A stretch of DNA of 64,000 nt from Chitinophaga silvisoli (GTDB lineage: Bacteria > Bacteroidota > Bacteroidia > Chitinophagales > Chitinophagaceae): NCBI RefSeq assembly GCF_003412465.1, contig NZ_QTJV01000002.1, positions 806,001-870,000 of the forward strand, in the 5' to 3' direction. The notes below the pieces were generated by a model, which did not search any database, was not told the origin of the DNA, and was given only the letters and a program-made list of their open reading frames with translations. The translations under genes were made by a program, and so were the position numbers. Shown here piece after piece: positions 15,552-24,584 of this stretch. The first letter of the stretch is position 1. Each line of letters opens with the position of its first letter.

Positions 15552-17516
15552 CTAGTATTTAACCAGTTTTTGTACACATTCATGCAGCCTTGACTTGGCG
15601 AGGAAATGCCCTTCCAGCTCCGCCGCAAAGGGTACCGGCGTATCCAGGGATGCGCAGCGCATGACCGGTGCATCCAGCAGATGGAAACAGTGTTCCGCTA
15701 TCCAGGCAGCTATTTCACCTCCAAAACCTCCCGTCAGGGTAGCTTCATGTAAGATGAGTACTTTTCCCGTAGCAGCGACAGCCTCCCGGATTGCGTTATA
15801 ATCCAGTGGTTGCAGGGATCTTAAATCTAAGATATGGATAGATAAATCCTCATGCAGTTGGGCATACTCCAATGCCCAATGTACGCCCGCTCCATAGGTA
15901 ATGATACTAAGCTCATCCCCATCCAGCAGCACCTTCGCTTTCCCAATCTCTATTGTATAGGGTGCATCGGGTACGGGACCGCTGATGCTCCTGTACAAAG
16001 CTTTGTGTTCAAAAAACAATACCGGGTTTGGGTCTGCCAGTGCTGCCAGCAATAAGCCTTTTGCATCTTCAGGTGTAGCCGGGTACACTACTTTCAGACC
16101 CGGTGTGTGTGTAAACCAGGCTTCATTACTCTGCGAATGAAAAGGGCCTGCACCTACGCCTGCACCGGCAGGTAGCCTGATGACCACATTGGCATTTTGG
16201 CCCCAGCGGTAATGGATCCTGGCGAGATTGTTTACAATCTGGTTAAACCCACAGGAAACGAAGTCAGCAAACTGCATCTCCACCATGCTCCGGTACCCCA
16301 TCACTGATAAGCCTAATCCTGCACCGATAATGGCACTTTCGCAGAGGGGCGTATTACGTACCCGCTCCTTACCATATAAGGCTACCAGGCCTTCTGTGAT
16401 CTTGAATGCGCCACCATATTCCGCTATATCCTGTCCCATCAGGATCAGTTCAGGATGCAGACTCATCGCCTGCTGCAGGGCATCGGCAATCGCATCAATA
16501 AAGCGTTTCTCTGAAACGGCTCCTGCAGGAGCCAGGGGAGCAGGTGCCGGGGCATACATATCCGCCAGCTCATCGTCCAGGTTAAAAGCATGCACAGGTT
16601 CATGCAATGCTGCCTGTATATCCAGGTCTATCTCCTGTTTCAGTGATTCCCTGAGGGAAGCATCGAACAGATTCAGATACTGTAAGAATTGTTCAAAATG
16701 TAAGATGGGGTCGCGCTGTGCCCAATACTCCAGTAGGGCCGGGGGCACGTACTTTGTACCACTGGCTTCCTCGTGTCCCCGCATTCTAAAGGTCATTGCC
16801 TCTATCAGTACGGGTTGCTGTTCCTGCAGGGCATGTCGCTTGGCTTCCTGCACCGCGTGGTATACCTCCAGGATATTATTACCATCTATGCGCATACCCC
16901 GTATGCCATAGCCGGCGGCTTTATCTACCAGCTGCTCACACCTGAATTGCTCCCTTACCGGGGTACTCAGGCCATAGCCGTTATTTTCAATGAGAAAAAT
17001 AACTGGTAAGCCCCACACAGCGGCTACATTCAGGGCTTCGTGAAACTCCCCTTCGCTGGTGCCGCCTTCTCCTGTAAAAGCCAGGGCTACCTTGCCTTCA
17101 CCTTCCAGCTGAAGCGCCAGAGCGATACCATCGGCTACAGACAACTGCGGTCCCAGGTGAGAGATCATACCAAAGATGTGATGTGCCCTGCTTCCAAAAT
17201 GAAAAGACCGTTCCCTGCCTTTACTATATCCCAGCGGACTACCCTGCCATTGATGAAACAGTTGCTGCAAGGGCATCTGCCTCGTGGTGAATACGCCCAG
17301 GTTGCGATGCAATGGCAGGATCCATTCATCCTGGTCCAGGGCTAAAGTCGCGCCTACGGCAATTGCTTCCTGCCCTATACCTGAAAACCACTTGCTTACT
17401 TTACCCTGCCTTAGCAGCAATAACATTTTCTCCTCCACAAGCCGGGGGTATAACAGGGCTTTGTAAAAGGCCCGCAATTCGTCGTCACTGATATGTGTGC
17501 GGTCGAAGTACATCAA
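15552..17516 (-). CDS. Fused alpha-beta 2-oxoacid dehydrogenase E1 component
   Basis: Single-chain thiamine diphosphate enzyme of 654 residues in which the E1 alpha (about 1-320) and E1 beta (about 335-654) parts are joined. It would decarboxylate pyruvate or branched-chain 2-oxoacids and pass the acyl group to a lipoyl E2. The ThDP motif is GEGGTSEGEFHEALN (around residue 148) ending in ENN; it has Glu where GDG is the textbook form. The beta part shows GQDIAEYGGAFKITEGL, RVRNTPLCESAIIGAGLG and HEATLTGGFGGEI. No E2 or E3 gene is present here. The start overlaps the stop of the upstream membrane-protein gene by four bases. Confidence 0.88.
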   Translation of the reverse strand: MMYFDRTHISDDELRAFYKALLYPRLVEEKMLLLLRQGKVSKWFSGIGQEAIAVGATLALDQDEWILPLHRNLGVFTTRQMPLQQLFHQWQGSPLGYSKGRERSFHFGSRAHHIFGMISHLGPQLSVADGIALALQLEGEGKVALAFTGEGGTSEGEFHEALNVAAVWGLPVIFLIENNGYGLSTPVREQFRCEQLVDKAAGYGIRGMRIDGNNILEVYHAVQEAKRHALQEQQPVLIEAMTFRMRGHEEASGTKYVPPALLEYWAQRDPILHFEQFLQYLNLFDASLRESLKQEIDLDIQAALHEPVHAFNLDDELADMYAPAPAPLAPAGAVSEKRFIDAIADALQQAMSLHPELILMGQDIAEYGGAFKITEGLVALYGKERVRNTPLCESAIIGAGLGLSVMGYRSMVEMQFADFVSCGFNQIVNNLARIHYRWGQNANVVIRLPAGAGVGAGPFHSQSNEAWFTHTPGLKVVYPATPEDAKGLLLAALADPNPVLFFEHKALYRSISGPVPDAPYTIEIGKAKVLLDGDELSIITYGAGVHWALEYAQLHEDLSIHILDLRSLQPLDYNAIREAVAATGKVLILHEATLTGGFGGEIAAWIAEHCFHLLDAPVMRCASLDTPVPFAAELEGHFLAKSRLHECVQKLVKY

Positions 17517-17863
17517 TCATTAGGATTGGTACCTGCCAGGCTATTCATAATGCCTGTAACTACAGTCAGCACAAGACTGAACAGCAGCGCCCATATAAAA
17601 CCATCTACTTTGAAGCCGGACACCAGTGAGCTGGCAATCATAATAATGACTGCATTAATTACCAACAGGAAAAGCCCCAGGGTAATGATGGTCACAGGCA
17701 ATGTCAACAGGATTAAAACAGGTTTTACCAACAGGTTCAGTATAGCCAATACAATAGCCAGTACCAGGGCGGTACCAAAACTGTTGATCTTAACTCCAGG
17801 CAACACATAAGCCGTAACCATGGCTGCGATGGCGCTAATTAACAGGCGGATCAGGAAATTCAT
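17513..17863 (-). CDS. YvlD-like (phage holin family 4) membrane protein
   Basis: A 116-residue integral membrane protein with four hydrophobic helices and the family segment YVLPGVKINSFGTALVLAIVLAILNLLVKPVL near the N-terminus (two helices either side of NLLVKP). It belongs to the PF04020 group, typified by Bacillus YvlD, which is chromosomal and not a proven holin. Its TGA overlaps the ATG of the E1 gene (ATGA), so the two are co-translated even though no functional link is known. Confidence 0.85.
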   Translation of the reverse strand: MNFLIRLLISAIAAMVTAYVLPGVKINSFGTALVLAIVLAILNLLVKPVLILLTLPVTIITLGLFLLVINAVIIMIASSLVSGFKVDGFIWALLFSLVLTVVTGIMNSLAGTNPND

Positions 17864-17893
17864 GTGAATAAATTTGAACGAAAGGTACTGAAA

Positions 17894-18820
17894 TTAAAGA
17901 AATGCATCGCTTTCCCTGTAAGCCTTTATCAGTGCTACCTCACCTTCTTTTCCAGGGTTGGCATTGCCATGTTCCATACCCAGTACTCCCTTGTATCCTT
18001 TTGTATGTAAATGTTTGAAGATGTTCTTGTAATTGATCTCGCCGGTAGTAGGTTCTTTTCTACCCGGATTATCTCCGATCTGGATATAGGCAATTTCGTC
18101 CCAGCAAAGGTCCATGACAGGTATCAGGTTGCCGGTATTGCGTTGCATATGGTAGATGTCGTAGAGTATTTTACAACTGGGGCTGTTCACCGCTTTGCAC
18201 ACCATATAGCTTTGTTCTGCGGTGCGGAGAAAGAGGTCTGCATTATCGCTCAGGGGTTCCAGCACCATGATCAGGCCCTGAGGTTCCAGGATGGCGGTGC
18301 CGAGGCGCAGGGCTTCGATTACGTTGGCTGTCTGCACACCGATGGGGAGGTTGCGCTCAAAGTAGCCGGGTACAAAGGTGGCCCATTTGGCATTCACGCG
18401 TTTCGCTGTTTCCAGTGCCTTGCGGCATATTTTCACAAAGGTATCCCTGAACTCCTGTTTGCCGGTGGTGAGGGAAGTTTTCCAGTTGTCGCCGCCGTCT
18501 ATCACAAAAACGCCCATTTGCATACCCAGTTTTGCCAGCAGGTTCCCGATCTTTTCCTGTTCGGCCACATCCCGGTTCATGAGACCGTTGTCCTCAAAAG
18601 ATCTGAATCCCTGGTCGTACATAAACTGAATCTGGTCCAGTACATTGCTGCCGGCACTGTTCTTAAACATGCCATCATGGGGCGCATAGTTCAGGTTAAA
18701 AGGTTTTCCGATGGCTGGTAATGAGCCTTCCGAGGGATGGGCGGCAGCAGTAGCAGCACTGAATGCAAGGGTTGACAGACCTGCCAGGGTTCCCTGCTGC
18801 AAGAATTTTCTTCTTTCCAT
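17894..18820 (-). CDS. Twin-arginine sugar phosphate isomerase/epimerase (hydroxypyruvate isomerase-like)
   Basis: TIM-barrel protein of the xylose isomerase-like/hydroxypyruvate isomerase group. I use the ATG at 18820 because it gives a Tat-type signal, MERRKFLQQG followed by a hydrophobic stretch (LAGLSTLAFSAATAAA); the longer frame adds 15 unlikely residues. Barrel marks are ATFVPGYF, VLEPLS (metal-binding Glu), ILYDIYHMQ (Asp/His) and QIGDNPGRKEPTTGEINY, all typical of hydroxypyruvate isomerases. Export by Tat suggests periplasmic work on a sugar or sugar acid. It is divergent from the SUMF1-fold and Gfo/Idh/MocA genes, with about 99 bases between starts. Confidence 0.85.
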   Translation of the reverse strand: MERRKFLQQGTLAGLSTLAFSAATAAAHPSEGSLPAIGKPFNLNYAPHDGMFKNSAGSNVLDQIQFMYDQGFRSFEDNGLMNRDVAEQEKIGNLLAKLGMQMGVFVIDGGDNWKTSLTTGKQEFRDTFVKICRKALETAKRVNAKWATFVPGYFERNLPIGVQTANVIEALRLGTAILEPQGLIMVLEPLSDNADLFLRTAEQSYMVCKAVNSPSCKILYDIYHMQRNTGNLIPVMDLCWDEIAYIQIGDNPGRKEPTTGEINYKNIFKHLHTKGYKGVLGMEHGNANPGKEGEVALIKAYRESDAFL

Positions 18821-18919
18821 AACGTTATATTTATTGCATGAGATTACTAAATGTATAAAAAACATTGCTTTACCGCAATCGATTTAATAAATTCACTACC
18901 GATTCTTTAAACCGGTGTT

Positions 18920-19888
18920 ATGAAAAACAAATTGCTTGTACTGTCTCTCGGCTGTATGATCGCCCAAAGTGTATCAGGCCAGGACAATAGTCCTCCTAAC
19001 CAGCCATATACGGCCACCCTTCCTGGTACTACTGTTTCCTTCAGGATGGTGCCTGTACCTGCTGGTACCTTCAACTGGGGAAGCCCTGTCTCGGAAAAGG
19101 GCAGAAACGAAGATGAAGGTCCACATCAACAGGTAAAAATCGGGGCATTCTGGATGAGCGCACATGAAGTCACTTTCGATGAATACGATGTGTATGCAGA
19201 TGCAGAAAAAGACAAGACCCCCATTCCTGATGGTATGACCCGCCCCAGCCCGCCATACATTGACCTGACCCTGGGTATGGGTAAGCAGGGGGGCTACCCG
19301 GCAAATAGCATGAGCCAATATGGTGCATTGAGCTATTGTCGCTGGCTCTATGTCAAAACCGGCATCTTCTACCGCCTGCCTACCGAAGCGGAGTGGGAAT
19401 ATGCCTGCCGTGCCGGTGCCACTACGCCTTATCCTTTTGGCAAGGATAGTGCAAACCTGAAACAGTACGCCTGGTATGCAGGTAACAGTGGCGGTAAGTA
19501 CCACAAAGTAGGAGAGTTGCAGCCCAATGCCTGGGGATTGTACGACATGCTGGGAAATGTAGCAGAATGGACCCTTGACCAGTACGATGTACACTATTTA
19601 GAACAGGCACCCGATACAGATCCATGGAAGCAACCTACTTCCAAAACGCCCCGTAGCATCAAAGGGGGCCATTACCAGGACGATGCTTCACACCTGCGCA
19701 GTGCGGCCCGTTTAAAATCTGATCCTGACTGGAACAGACGTGACCCTCAGATTCCTAAAAGCAAGTGGTGGAATGCCGATGCTCCTTTTATCGGTTTCCG
19801 CATTATCAGGCCTGTAAAGCAACCCACGAAAGAAGAAGCCGAACAGTTCTTTGCTGACGTACTGGATAAATATATTGGTTCCCGATAA
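18920..19888 (+). CDS. Secreted SUMF1/FGE-fold protein lacking the catalytic cysteines
   Basis: A 322-residue protein with a Sec signal peptide (residues 1-20, ending VSGQ) and a full formylglycine-generating-enzyme (SUMF1) fold: PAGTFNWGSP, AFWMSAHEVTFDEYDVY, YRLPTEAEWEYACRAG, YPFG, AWYAGNSGG, GLYDMLGNVAEWT and a final FIGFRII. The place where true FGEs have their two copper-binding cysteines (after RGGSW) reads IKGGHYQDDASHLRSAAR, about residues 245-262, with no cysteine. It is therefore unlikely to activate sulfatases. It may bind or modify another envelope substrate. It is 21 bases upstream of a Tat-exported oxidoreductase gene, and the two form an operon. Confidence 0.85.
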   Translation: MKNKLLVLSLGCMIAQSVSGQDNSPPNQPYTATLPGTTVSFRMVPVPAGTFNWGSPVSEKGRNEDEGPHQQVKIGAFWMSAHEVTFDEYDVYADAEKDKTPIPDGMTRPSPPYIDLTLGMGKQGGYPANSMSQYGALSYCRWLYVKTGIFYRLPTEAEWEYACRAGATTPYPFGKDSANLKQYAWYAGNSGGKYHKVGELQPNAWGLYDMLGNVAEWTLDQYDVHYLEQAPDTDPWKQPTSKTPRSIKGGHYQDDASHLRSAARLKSDPDWNRRDPQIPKSKWWNADAPFIGFRIIRPVKQPTKEEAEQFFADVLDKYIGSR

Positions 19889-19909
19889 ACGATAAAAACA
19901 CTCACTATC

Positions 19910-21232
19910 ATGCAAAAAAAAGAATTCCACTCAGGTCGTCGTGACTTCGTAAAGCAAACCTCGCTGCTGGCAGGAGGTCTGTTAACCCTGCCTTTAATCA
20001 GTCAGGCCAATTTTTTCTCTGGTGGCAATGATGTCATTAAGATCGCTATGATCGGCTGTGGTGGCCGTGGCACAGGTGCTGCTGTACAAGCCCTGAGTAC
20101 CAAACAAAATGTCCAGTTGGTTGCTATGGCCGATGCCTTTGCCGACCGCCTGAACGAAAGCTATGAAAACATAAAAGGAGAAGTGGGTGATAAACCCGGC
20201 CGTCTGAATGTAAAAGATGAACATAAATTTGTAGGCTTCGATGCCTACCTGAAAGCCATTCCCCTGGCCGATGTGGTGATCCTGGCTACCCCTCCGGGTT
20301 TCAGGCCTGTTCACTTCGAAGAAGCGGTGAAGCAGGGTAAGCACATCTTTATGGAAAAGCCTGTGGCGACTGATCCTGCGGGCATCAGGCGGGTACTGGC
20401 AGCTGCTGAAATTGCAAAGCAAAAGAAACTGAATGTGGTAGTTGGTTTACAACGCCGCTACCAAAATTCCTACAGGGAACTGTTCAAACGGGCACAGGAT
20501 GGCATGATCGGAGATATAACTTCCATGAATGTATGGTGGAACCAGGGTGCACTGTGGGTAAAACCCCGTAAACCGGAGTACACAGAAATGGAATACCAGA
20601 TGCGGAACTGGTATTATTTCAACTGGCTTTGTGGCGATCATATTGTAGAGCAGCATATTCACAATATAGATGTCGGCAACTGGTTCATGAATGAATATCC
20701 AGTAACAGCCGTAGGGATGGGTGGCCGGCAAATACGCACGGGCAAAGAGTTCGGAGAGATCTATGATCACCATGCAGTAGAATATCGCTTTGCAAACGGC
20801 GTAGTAATGAACAGCCAGTGCCGTCACTGGAAAGACAGCGCCAGTCGTGTGGATGAAGAACTGATTGGTACCAAAGGCCGCATCATTTGCGACAAGGCAG
20901 TGATACAGGATCACAAAGGAAAAGTGCTGTACCAGTTCGATAAAAAGCAGGAGAATCAGCCTTATCAATCAGAACACGATGAACTGTTTGAGGCAGTAGC
21001 GAAAGGAGAATATAAATACCACGATGCAGAGCGGGCAGCAAAGACAACGCACACTGCTATCATTGGCAGACTCGCTACCTACTCCGGCCAGGTGATACCA
21101 TTTGATCAGGCATTGAAGCTGGACCTGAATTTACAACCGGCTACCTATGCATTTGATGCGAAGCCACAAATCCTGCCGGATGCAGATGGAAACTATCCGG
21201 TAGCTAAACCAGGTACCACCAGGTACGTTTAA
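19910..21232 (+). CDS. Tat-exported Gfo/Idh/MocA family oxidoreductase
   Basis: NAD(P)-dependent sugar oxidoreductase family protein of 440 residues. The N-terminus carries a twin-arginine motif (GRRDFVKQTS) followed by a hydrophobic segment and LISQA, so it is probably exported folded with its cofactor. The Rossmann fold has IKIAMIGCGGRGTGAA near residue 44; HIFMEKPVATDPAGI near residue 146 contains the conserved EKP, and GDHIVEQHIHNIDVGNW near 243 holds the catalytic His region. The C-terminus has YRSEHDEL-like segments of the DUF1080/Gfo glycan-degrading group. It is the second gene of the operon with the SUMF1-fold protein; a terminator follows. Confidence 0.9.
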   Translation: MQKKEFHSGRRDFVKQTSLLAGGLLTLPLISQANFFSGGNDVIKIAMIGCGGRGTGAAVQALSTKQNVQLVAMADAFADRLNESYENIKGEVGDKPGRLNVKDEHKFVGFDAYLKAIPLADVVILATPPGFRPVHFEEAVKQGKHIFMEKPVATDPAGIRRVLAAAEIAKQKKLNVVVGLQRRYQNSYRELFKRAQDGMIGDITSMNVWWNQGALWVKPRKPEYTEMEYQMRNWYYFNWLCGDHIVEQHIHNIDVGNWFMNEYPVTAVGMGGRQIRTGKEFGEIYDHHAVEYRFANGVVMNSQCRHWKDSASRVDEELIGTKGRIICDKAVIQDHKGKVLYQFDKKQENQPYQSEHDELFEAVAKGEYKYHDAERAAKTTHTAIIGRLATYSGQVIPFDQALKLDLNLQPATYAFDAKPQILPDADGNYPVAKPGTTRYV

Positions 21233-21245
21233 TTTTTATATAAAA

Positions 21246-21285
21246 AGTCGTCTCAAAGAGTAAAGAATTTACTTTTGAGACGACT
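21246..21285 (+). terminator. Long hairpin terminator
   Basis: Arms AGTCGTCTCAAA and TTTGAGACGACT pair perfectly, continued inward by AGTAAA/TTTACT past a bulged G. The tail CTATTTATT is only moderately T-rich. It ends the Gfo/Idh/MocA gene and lies 20 bases before the dacB-like start. Confidence 0.75.
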
Positions 21286-21304
21286 CTATTTATTATATTG
21301 AAGC

Positions 21305-22603
21305 ATGAGGAATTGCAGAATCTTACTTGTTGTCATGTTGTTGTTCCTTTTGCAACAACCCGTGTTTTCACAGTACGCTAAAATTCGATCCTGGTCAGAA
21401 AAAGAATTGCTCGCCAGCAAGGCATTGAAGCCTGCGCATGTGGGCATTTGCATCTACGAACCTGCGACCAATAAGTATTGGTACAACTACCAGGAAGATC
21501 ACTACTTCACTCCTGCGTCCAACACTAAAATATTCTCTTTATACACAGGTATGTTATTGCTTGGAGATTCACTCCCCGCACTCAGGTACCTGGATACGGA
21601 CTCTGTATTGTATGTACAGGGTACTGCGGATCCCGCTTTCCTGCATCCTGATTATACCTTTCAGCCAGCCTTTCAGCTACTGCAGCAAAGCAATAAGAAA
21701 ATAGAAATTGTGCCTGCTAATAATGAAAACCCCCGCTTCGGCTATGGTTGGTCATGGAATGATTATGCAGATTACTATCAGTCAGAACTGAATGAGTGGC
21801 CTATGTATGGCAATGTTGCCCGGCTCCGTCATCATGGAGACAGCTTATACATCATTCCTAAGATGTACGAACTGAGCACCAATAAGAATAACAGCCTTAC
21901 AGAACTGGAAGTAAAAAGAGATGAGCGCAGCAACCGCTTCTCCATGGGCTACAACAGCACGGTATATAAATCAGAAGAAGAGGAAGTGCCTTTCATTACC
22001 GGTGGCCTGGAAGATCTGGCTCTCCGCCTGCAGGATACCCTGCACAAACCTGTATACATCGCTCCTCAGGCACCTGCGGGATTGCAACTTATGAAAGGCA
22101 TTCCATCCGATTCTCTCTTCCTTCCAATGATGCACAGAAGTGATAACTTTTTTGCAGAGCAAACGCTCATGATGTGTGCGGATAAACTCTTCGATACCAT
22201 CAGTACAAAACACATGATCAGCTATATGCTGGATCATTCATTGAAAGACCTGCCTGATACCCCCAACTGGGCGGATGGCAGCGGCTTATCGCGGTACAAC
22301 CTTTTCTCTCCGAGAGACTTTGTATATGTACTCACCAGCATGTACAACACCTATCCTACATCACGTCTCTACAGCCTGTTTGCCACAGGAGGCAAGGGCA
22401 CCCTGAAAAACTACTACAAGGAGCAGTTTGTGCATGCAAAAACCGGTACCCTTACCGGGGTAGTGGCCCTGAGTGGATATCTCGTCACTAAGAAAAATAA
22501 GACACTAATATTCAGTGTGCTGGTAAATAATCACAACAACAGTGCCTCTACGGTCCGCAGGGAAGTAGAACATTTCCTGACGCAGGTATACGAGAACTAC
22601 TGA
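21305..22603 (+). CDS. dacB: D-Ala-D-Ala carboxypeptidase/endopeptidase, PBP4 (S13) type
   Basis: Periplasmic penicillin-binding protein that trims or cuts peptidoglycan crosslinks. A Sec signal peptide covers residues 1-23 (ending VFSQ). The three active-site motifs are present: S72-N-T-K75 (ASNTKIFS), SDN in HRSDNFFAEQ near residue 280, and KTG in HAKTGTLTG near residue 380. Length 432 aa fits the S13 family, though the gap between SxxK and SxN is rather short and the domain II/III insert seems reduced. It starts just after a terminator and its 3' end overlaps the convergent lipoprotein gene by seven bases. Confidence 0.88.
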   Translation: MRNCRILLVVMLLFLLQQPVFSQYAKIRSWSEKELLASKALKPAHVGICIYEPATNKYWYNYQEDHYFTPASNTKIFSLYTGMLLLGDSLPALRYLDTDSVLYVQGTADPAFLHPDYTFQPAFQLLQQSNKKIEIVPANNENPRFGYGWSWNDYADYYQSELNEWPMYGNVARLRHHGDSLYIIPKMYELSTNKNNSLTELEVKRDERSNRFSMGYNSTVYKSEEEEVPFITGGLEDLALRLQDTLHKPVYIAPQAPAGLQLMKGIPSDSLFLPMMHRSDNFFAEQTLMMCADKLFDTISTKHMISYMLDHSLKDLPDTPNWADGSGLSRYNLFSPRDFVYVLTSMYNTYPTSRLYSLFATGGKGTLKNYYKEQFVHAKTGTLTGVVALSGYLVTKKNKTLIFSVLVNNHNNSASTVRREVEHFLTQVYENY

Positions 22604-23274
22604 GTTTTCAGGGAATAACTGATCAGGCGTATCGTATCTGTCGGAGAATCCTTCTCGAGGAATCCTACACTATCTGCATAATAATAATTGCCGATGGTGC
22701 CGAGACTATATGCTTTGCCTTCAATGATAAGATAACCGTCCTGCTTTACTCCAATCACCTTTGAATAAGTATTGCCCATCACAGTTTTAGGTGTTGCTTT
22801 CTGAATGATATGATAATCCAGTAAAGCTGTTTCCGGATTGCCTGAAAAGGTAGTAGCTTTCACAGTATCGGACCAATGGCCATTGAGTGGATAATAGTCA
22901 TACAATACAGGGCGGATGGCTGCAGGGTGATTGGAGGTAGTAGATTGATATGCCGGCTCAAAGTAGTAATATACGCCCTCGCTATACCTGTTATATTGTT
23001 TGTTATAGCCGTCACTTTGAATAAAAAAGGTATTACCCTGAATCAGGGTGTCGCCGGTGACGGTCATGGAATAGTAGAAGGTGTCTGTTTTTGTATTATA
23101 CATATAATTGTACACTGCACCTTCGGTATAGGGAGCATAATTAACTACTTCAGGCGTACTAACAGTATCTACAGATTTTACCGGACCCCCTTCATAGCTA
23201 TATTCTTTTTTACAGGCGGTAGTTAGGCACAGCACGAGAATAACGGGTTTAAAAACCCGGGAAAAGATTGGCAT
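22597..23274 (-). CDS. Lipoprotein of unknown function
   Basis: A 225-residue predicted lipoprotein. The signal peptide ends in the lipobox LTTAC (Cys near residue 21) followed by KKEYSYEGG, the usual Bacteroidota lipoprotein start, so it is anchored to the outer or inner membrane. The body is rich in Tyr, Thr and Ser with beta-type patterns (YSMTVTGDTLIQGNTFFIQSDG) and no motif I can name. It precedes a second lipoprotein-like gene on the same strand in the minus direction, separated by about 80 bases. Function unknown. Confidence 0.7.
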   Translation of the reverse strand: MPIFSRVFKPVILVLCLTTACKKEYSYEGGPVKSVDTVSTPEVVNYAPYTEGAVYNYMYNTKTDTFYYSMTVTGDTLIQGNTFFIQSDGYNKQYNRYSEGVYYYFEPAYQSTTSNHPAAIRPVLYDYYPLNGHWSDTVKATTFSGNPETALLDYHIIQKATPKTVMGNTYSKVIGVKQDGYLIIEGKAYSLGTIGNYYYADSVGFLEKDSPTDTIRLISYSLKTQ

Positions 23275-23355
23275 ACGTTATCTCTCTTTATAAGTTGGCA
23301 ATCGGTTGCAGAGGATAGCATAATAATAAACGTAATTGGGAGTCCTACAGATTTT

Positions 23356-24462
23356 TTAAGGCGTACAAAGGATCAGATTGTCGGTTTTGAGGGTATCAAT
23401 GGTTGTATTTGCACTATAGGGACCTATTTCTTTTTGAAATACAAGCTTGCCACAATGATCAGTAAGGGTGAGGATCAGAGGTTGATTGAGGGCTACTTTT
23501 CCTATGAAATGGCCATCAGCGTTAGTATAATTGAATGTAGGAGTGAAGTCAATTTTAGTAGCGATAGTGGTAAGCAGGTTGCTGACAGGCAGGCCAGATT
23601 CCTGGAAAATATTTGCGTCCAGTGTCACCTGTGAGTAGGAGGTAGCAAAAAGCCAGCGGGTTCCCTTACGGATATTACCTGTATAGCTGTTGCCCTGTTT
23701 ATACCCCAGGGTTTCCTGTCGCCAGTATCCGCTGATGGTATCCAGGTAAAAGAGGCCAATCTGGGCAGGCGCGCTTGCCCTGTAAGGACCCGGAATGGCA
23801 ATCGTCACATTGACCAGGTGTTCTGCATCCGGATGCAGGGCGATATTGTTTGTATCCAGCAGATCCACGGACACCTGTCCATAAGGAATCAGGCCAACCT
23901 GGTTCCCGTTGTTGTCAATGCCTCTCAGGTCTCCTGCCATGCGGGTAGGGAGGTCTGCATCTGAGGGGGCTAGAAAGTCTACAGCGACAGATACGGTGCC
24001 TTTATAAACCTGGTTGGAGGGGGTATAGATCTGGTTAGGGGAGAATACGATGTTCACACCGGTAAAACCGATATTGCCCACGGCGTTTCCCTGGAAAGAG
24101 GTGGTCAGGTCTTTGGCCGTCAGCGTCACCTGCAGGTATTGCTGGCCATTAGCGCGGGCCATCAGGGTACGTACCCCATTGAGGTAGCCGTTTTTGTTGA
24201 CAGCGATTATGACAGCATTGGTGTCGACTATGACATTGGAGAGGGCAAAGTGGCCATCGGCATCGGTGGTGGTGCTTTGGCCGCCACAGGATACGGTTGC
24301 ATCGGCGATGGGTTGCTGAGACTGATCTACTACCAGGCCCTGAAAGGAGGAGGGAGCTGTAGGAGTCTGTTCGACGGGATCGACAGTTTCGGTAGAAATG
24401 GTCTTTTTGCAGGCAGTTGCGATCAACAACAGCAGTAGAGGGGACAATCTTAGCAAATACAT
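23356..24462 (-). CDS. Lipoprotein with carboxypeptidase-regulatory-like domain
   Basis: A 368-residue lipoprotein when started at the ATG at 24462 (MYLLRLSPLLLLLIATACKK, lipobox ATAC); the open frame continues upstream but lacks export logic. Residues about 40-120 form a CarboxypepD_reg-like beta sandwich (FQGLVVDQSQQPIADATV, TDADGHFALSNV), a domain often used for binding glycans or partners at the Bacteroidota surface. The rest is beta-rich with a second similar repeat near NADGHFIGKVALNQPL. There is no catalytic motif. Probably a surface-exposed or periplasmic structural/binding protein. Confidence 0.75.
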   Translation of the reverse strand: MYLLRLSPLLLLLIATACKKTISTETVDPVEQTPTAPSSFQGLVVDQSQQPIADATVSCGGQSTTTDADGHFALSNVIVDTNAVIIAVNKNGYLNGVRTLMARANGQQYLQVTLTAKDLTTSFQGNAVGNIGFTGVNIVFSPNQIYTPSNQVYKGTVSVAVDFLAPSDADLPTRMAGDLRGIDNNGNQVGLIPYGQVSVDLLDTNNIALHPDAEHLVNVTIAIPGPYRASAPAQIGLFYLDTISGYWRQETLGYKQGNSYTGNIRKGTRWLFATSYSQVTLDANIFQESGLPVSNLLTTIATKIDFTPTFNYTNADGHFIGKVALNQPLILTLTDHCGKLVFQKEIGPYSANTTIDTLKTDNLILCTP

Positions 24463-24530
24463 AGTAACAGTGGAAAAAGCGGGATTAGCTCTTCCGATAA
24501 AGTTAGGGTATATTGTTGATTTACAATACA

Positions 24531-24562
24531 TGAGGCTGACCTGCATGCGCAAGCCAGCCTCA
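24531..24562 (-). terminator. Hairpin after the Gfo/Idh gene, weak terminator
   Basis: TGAGGCTG and CAGCCTCA form an eight-base stem just after the stop of the minus-strand Gfo/Idh/MocA gene. No clear T-tract follows, so it may only stabilise the mRNA end. Confidence 0.35.
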
Positions 24563-24584
24563 ATAAAGTAAGCTCAGTAAAGTC

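Noticed and set aside
18920-19888. Calling the SUMF1-fold protein a sulfatase-activating enzyme
   Set aside because: The cysteine pair of formylglycine-generating enzymes is missing and no sulfatase gene is near.
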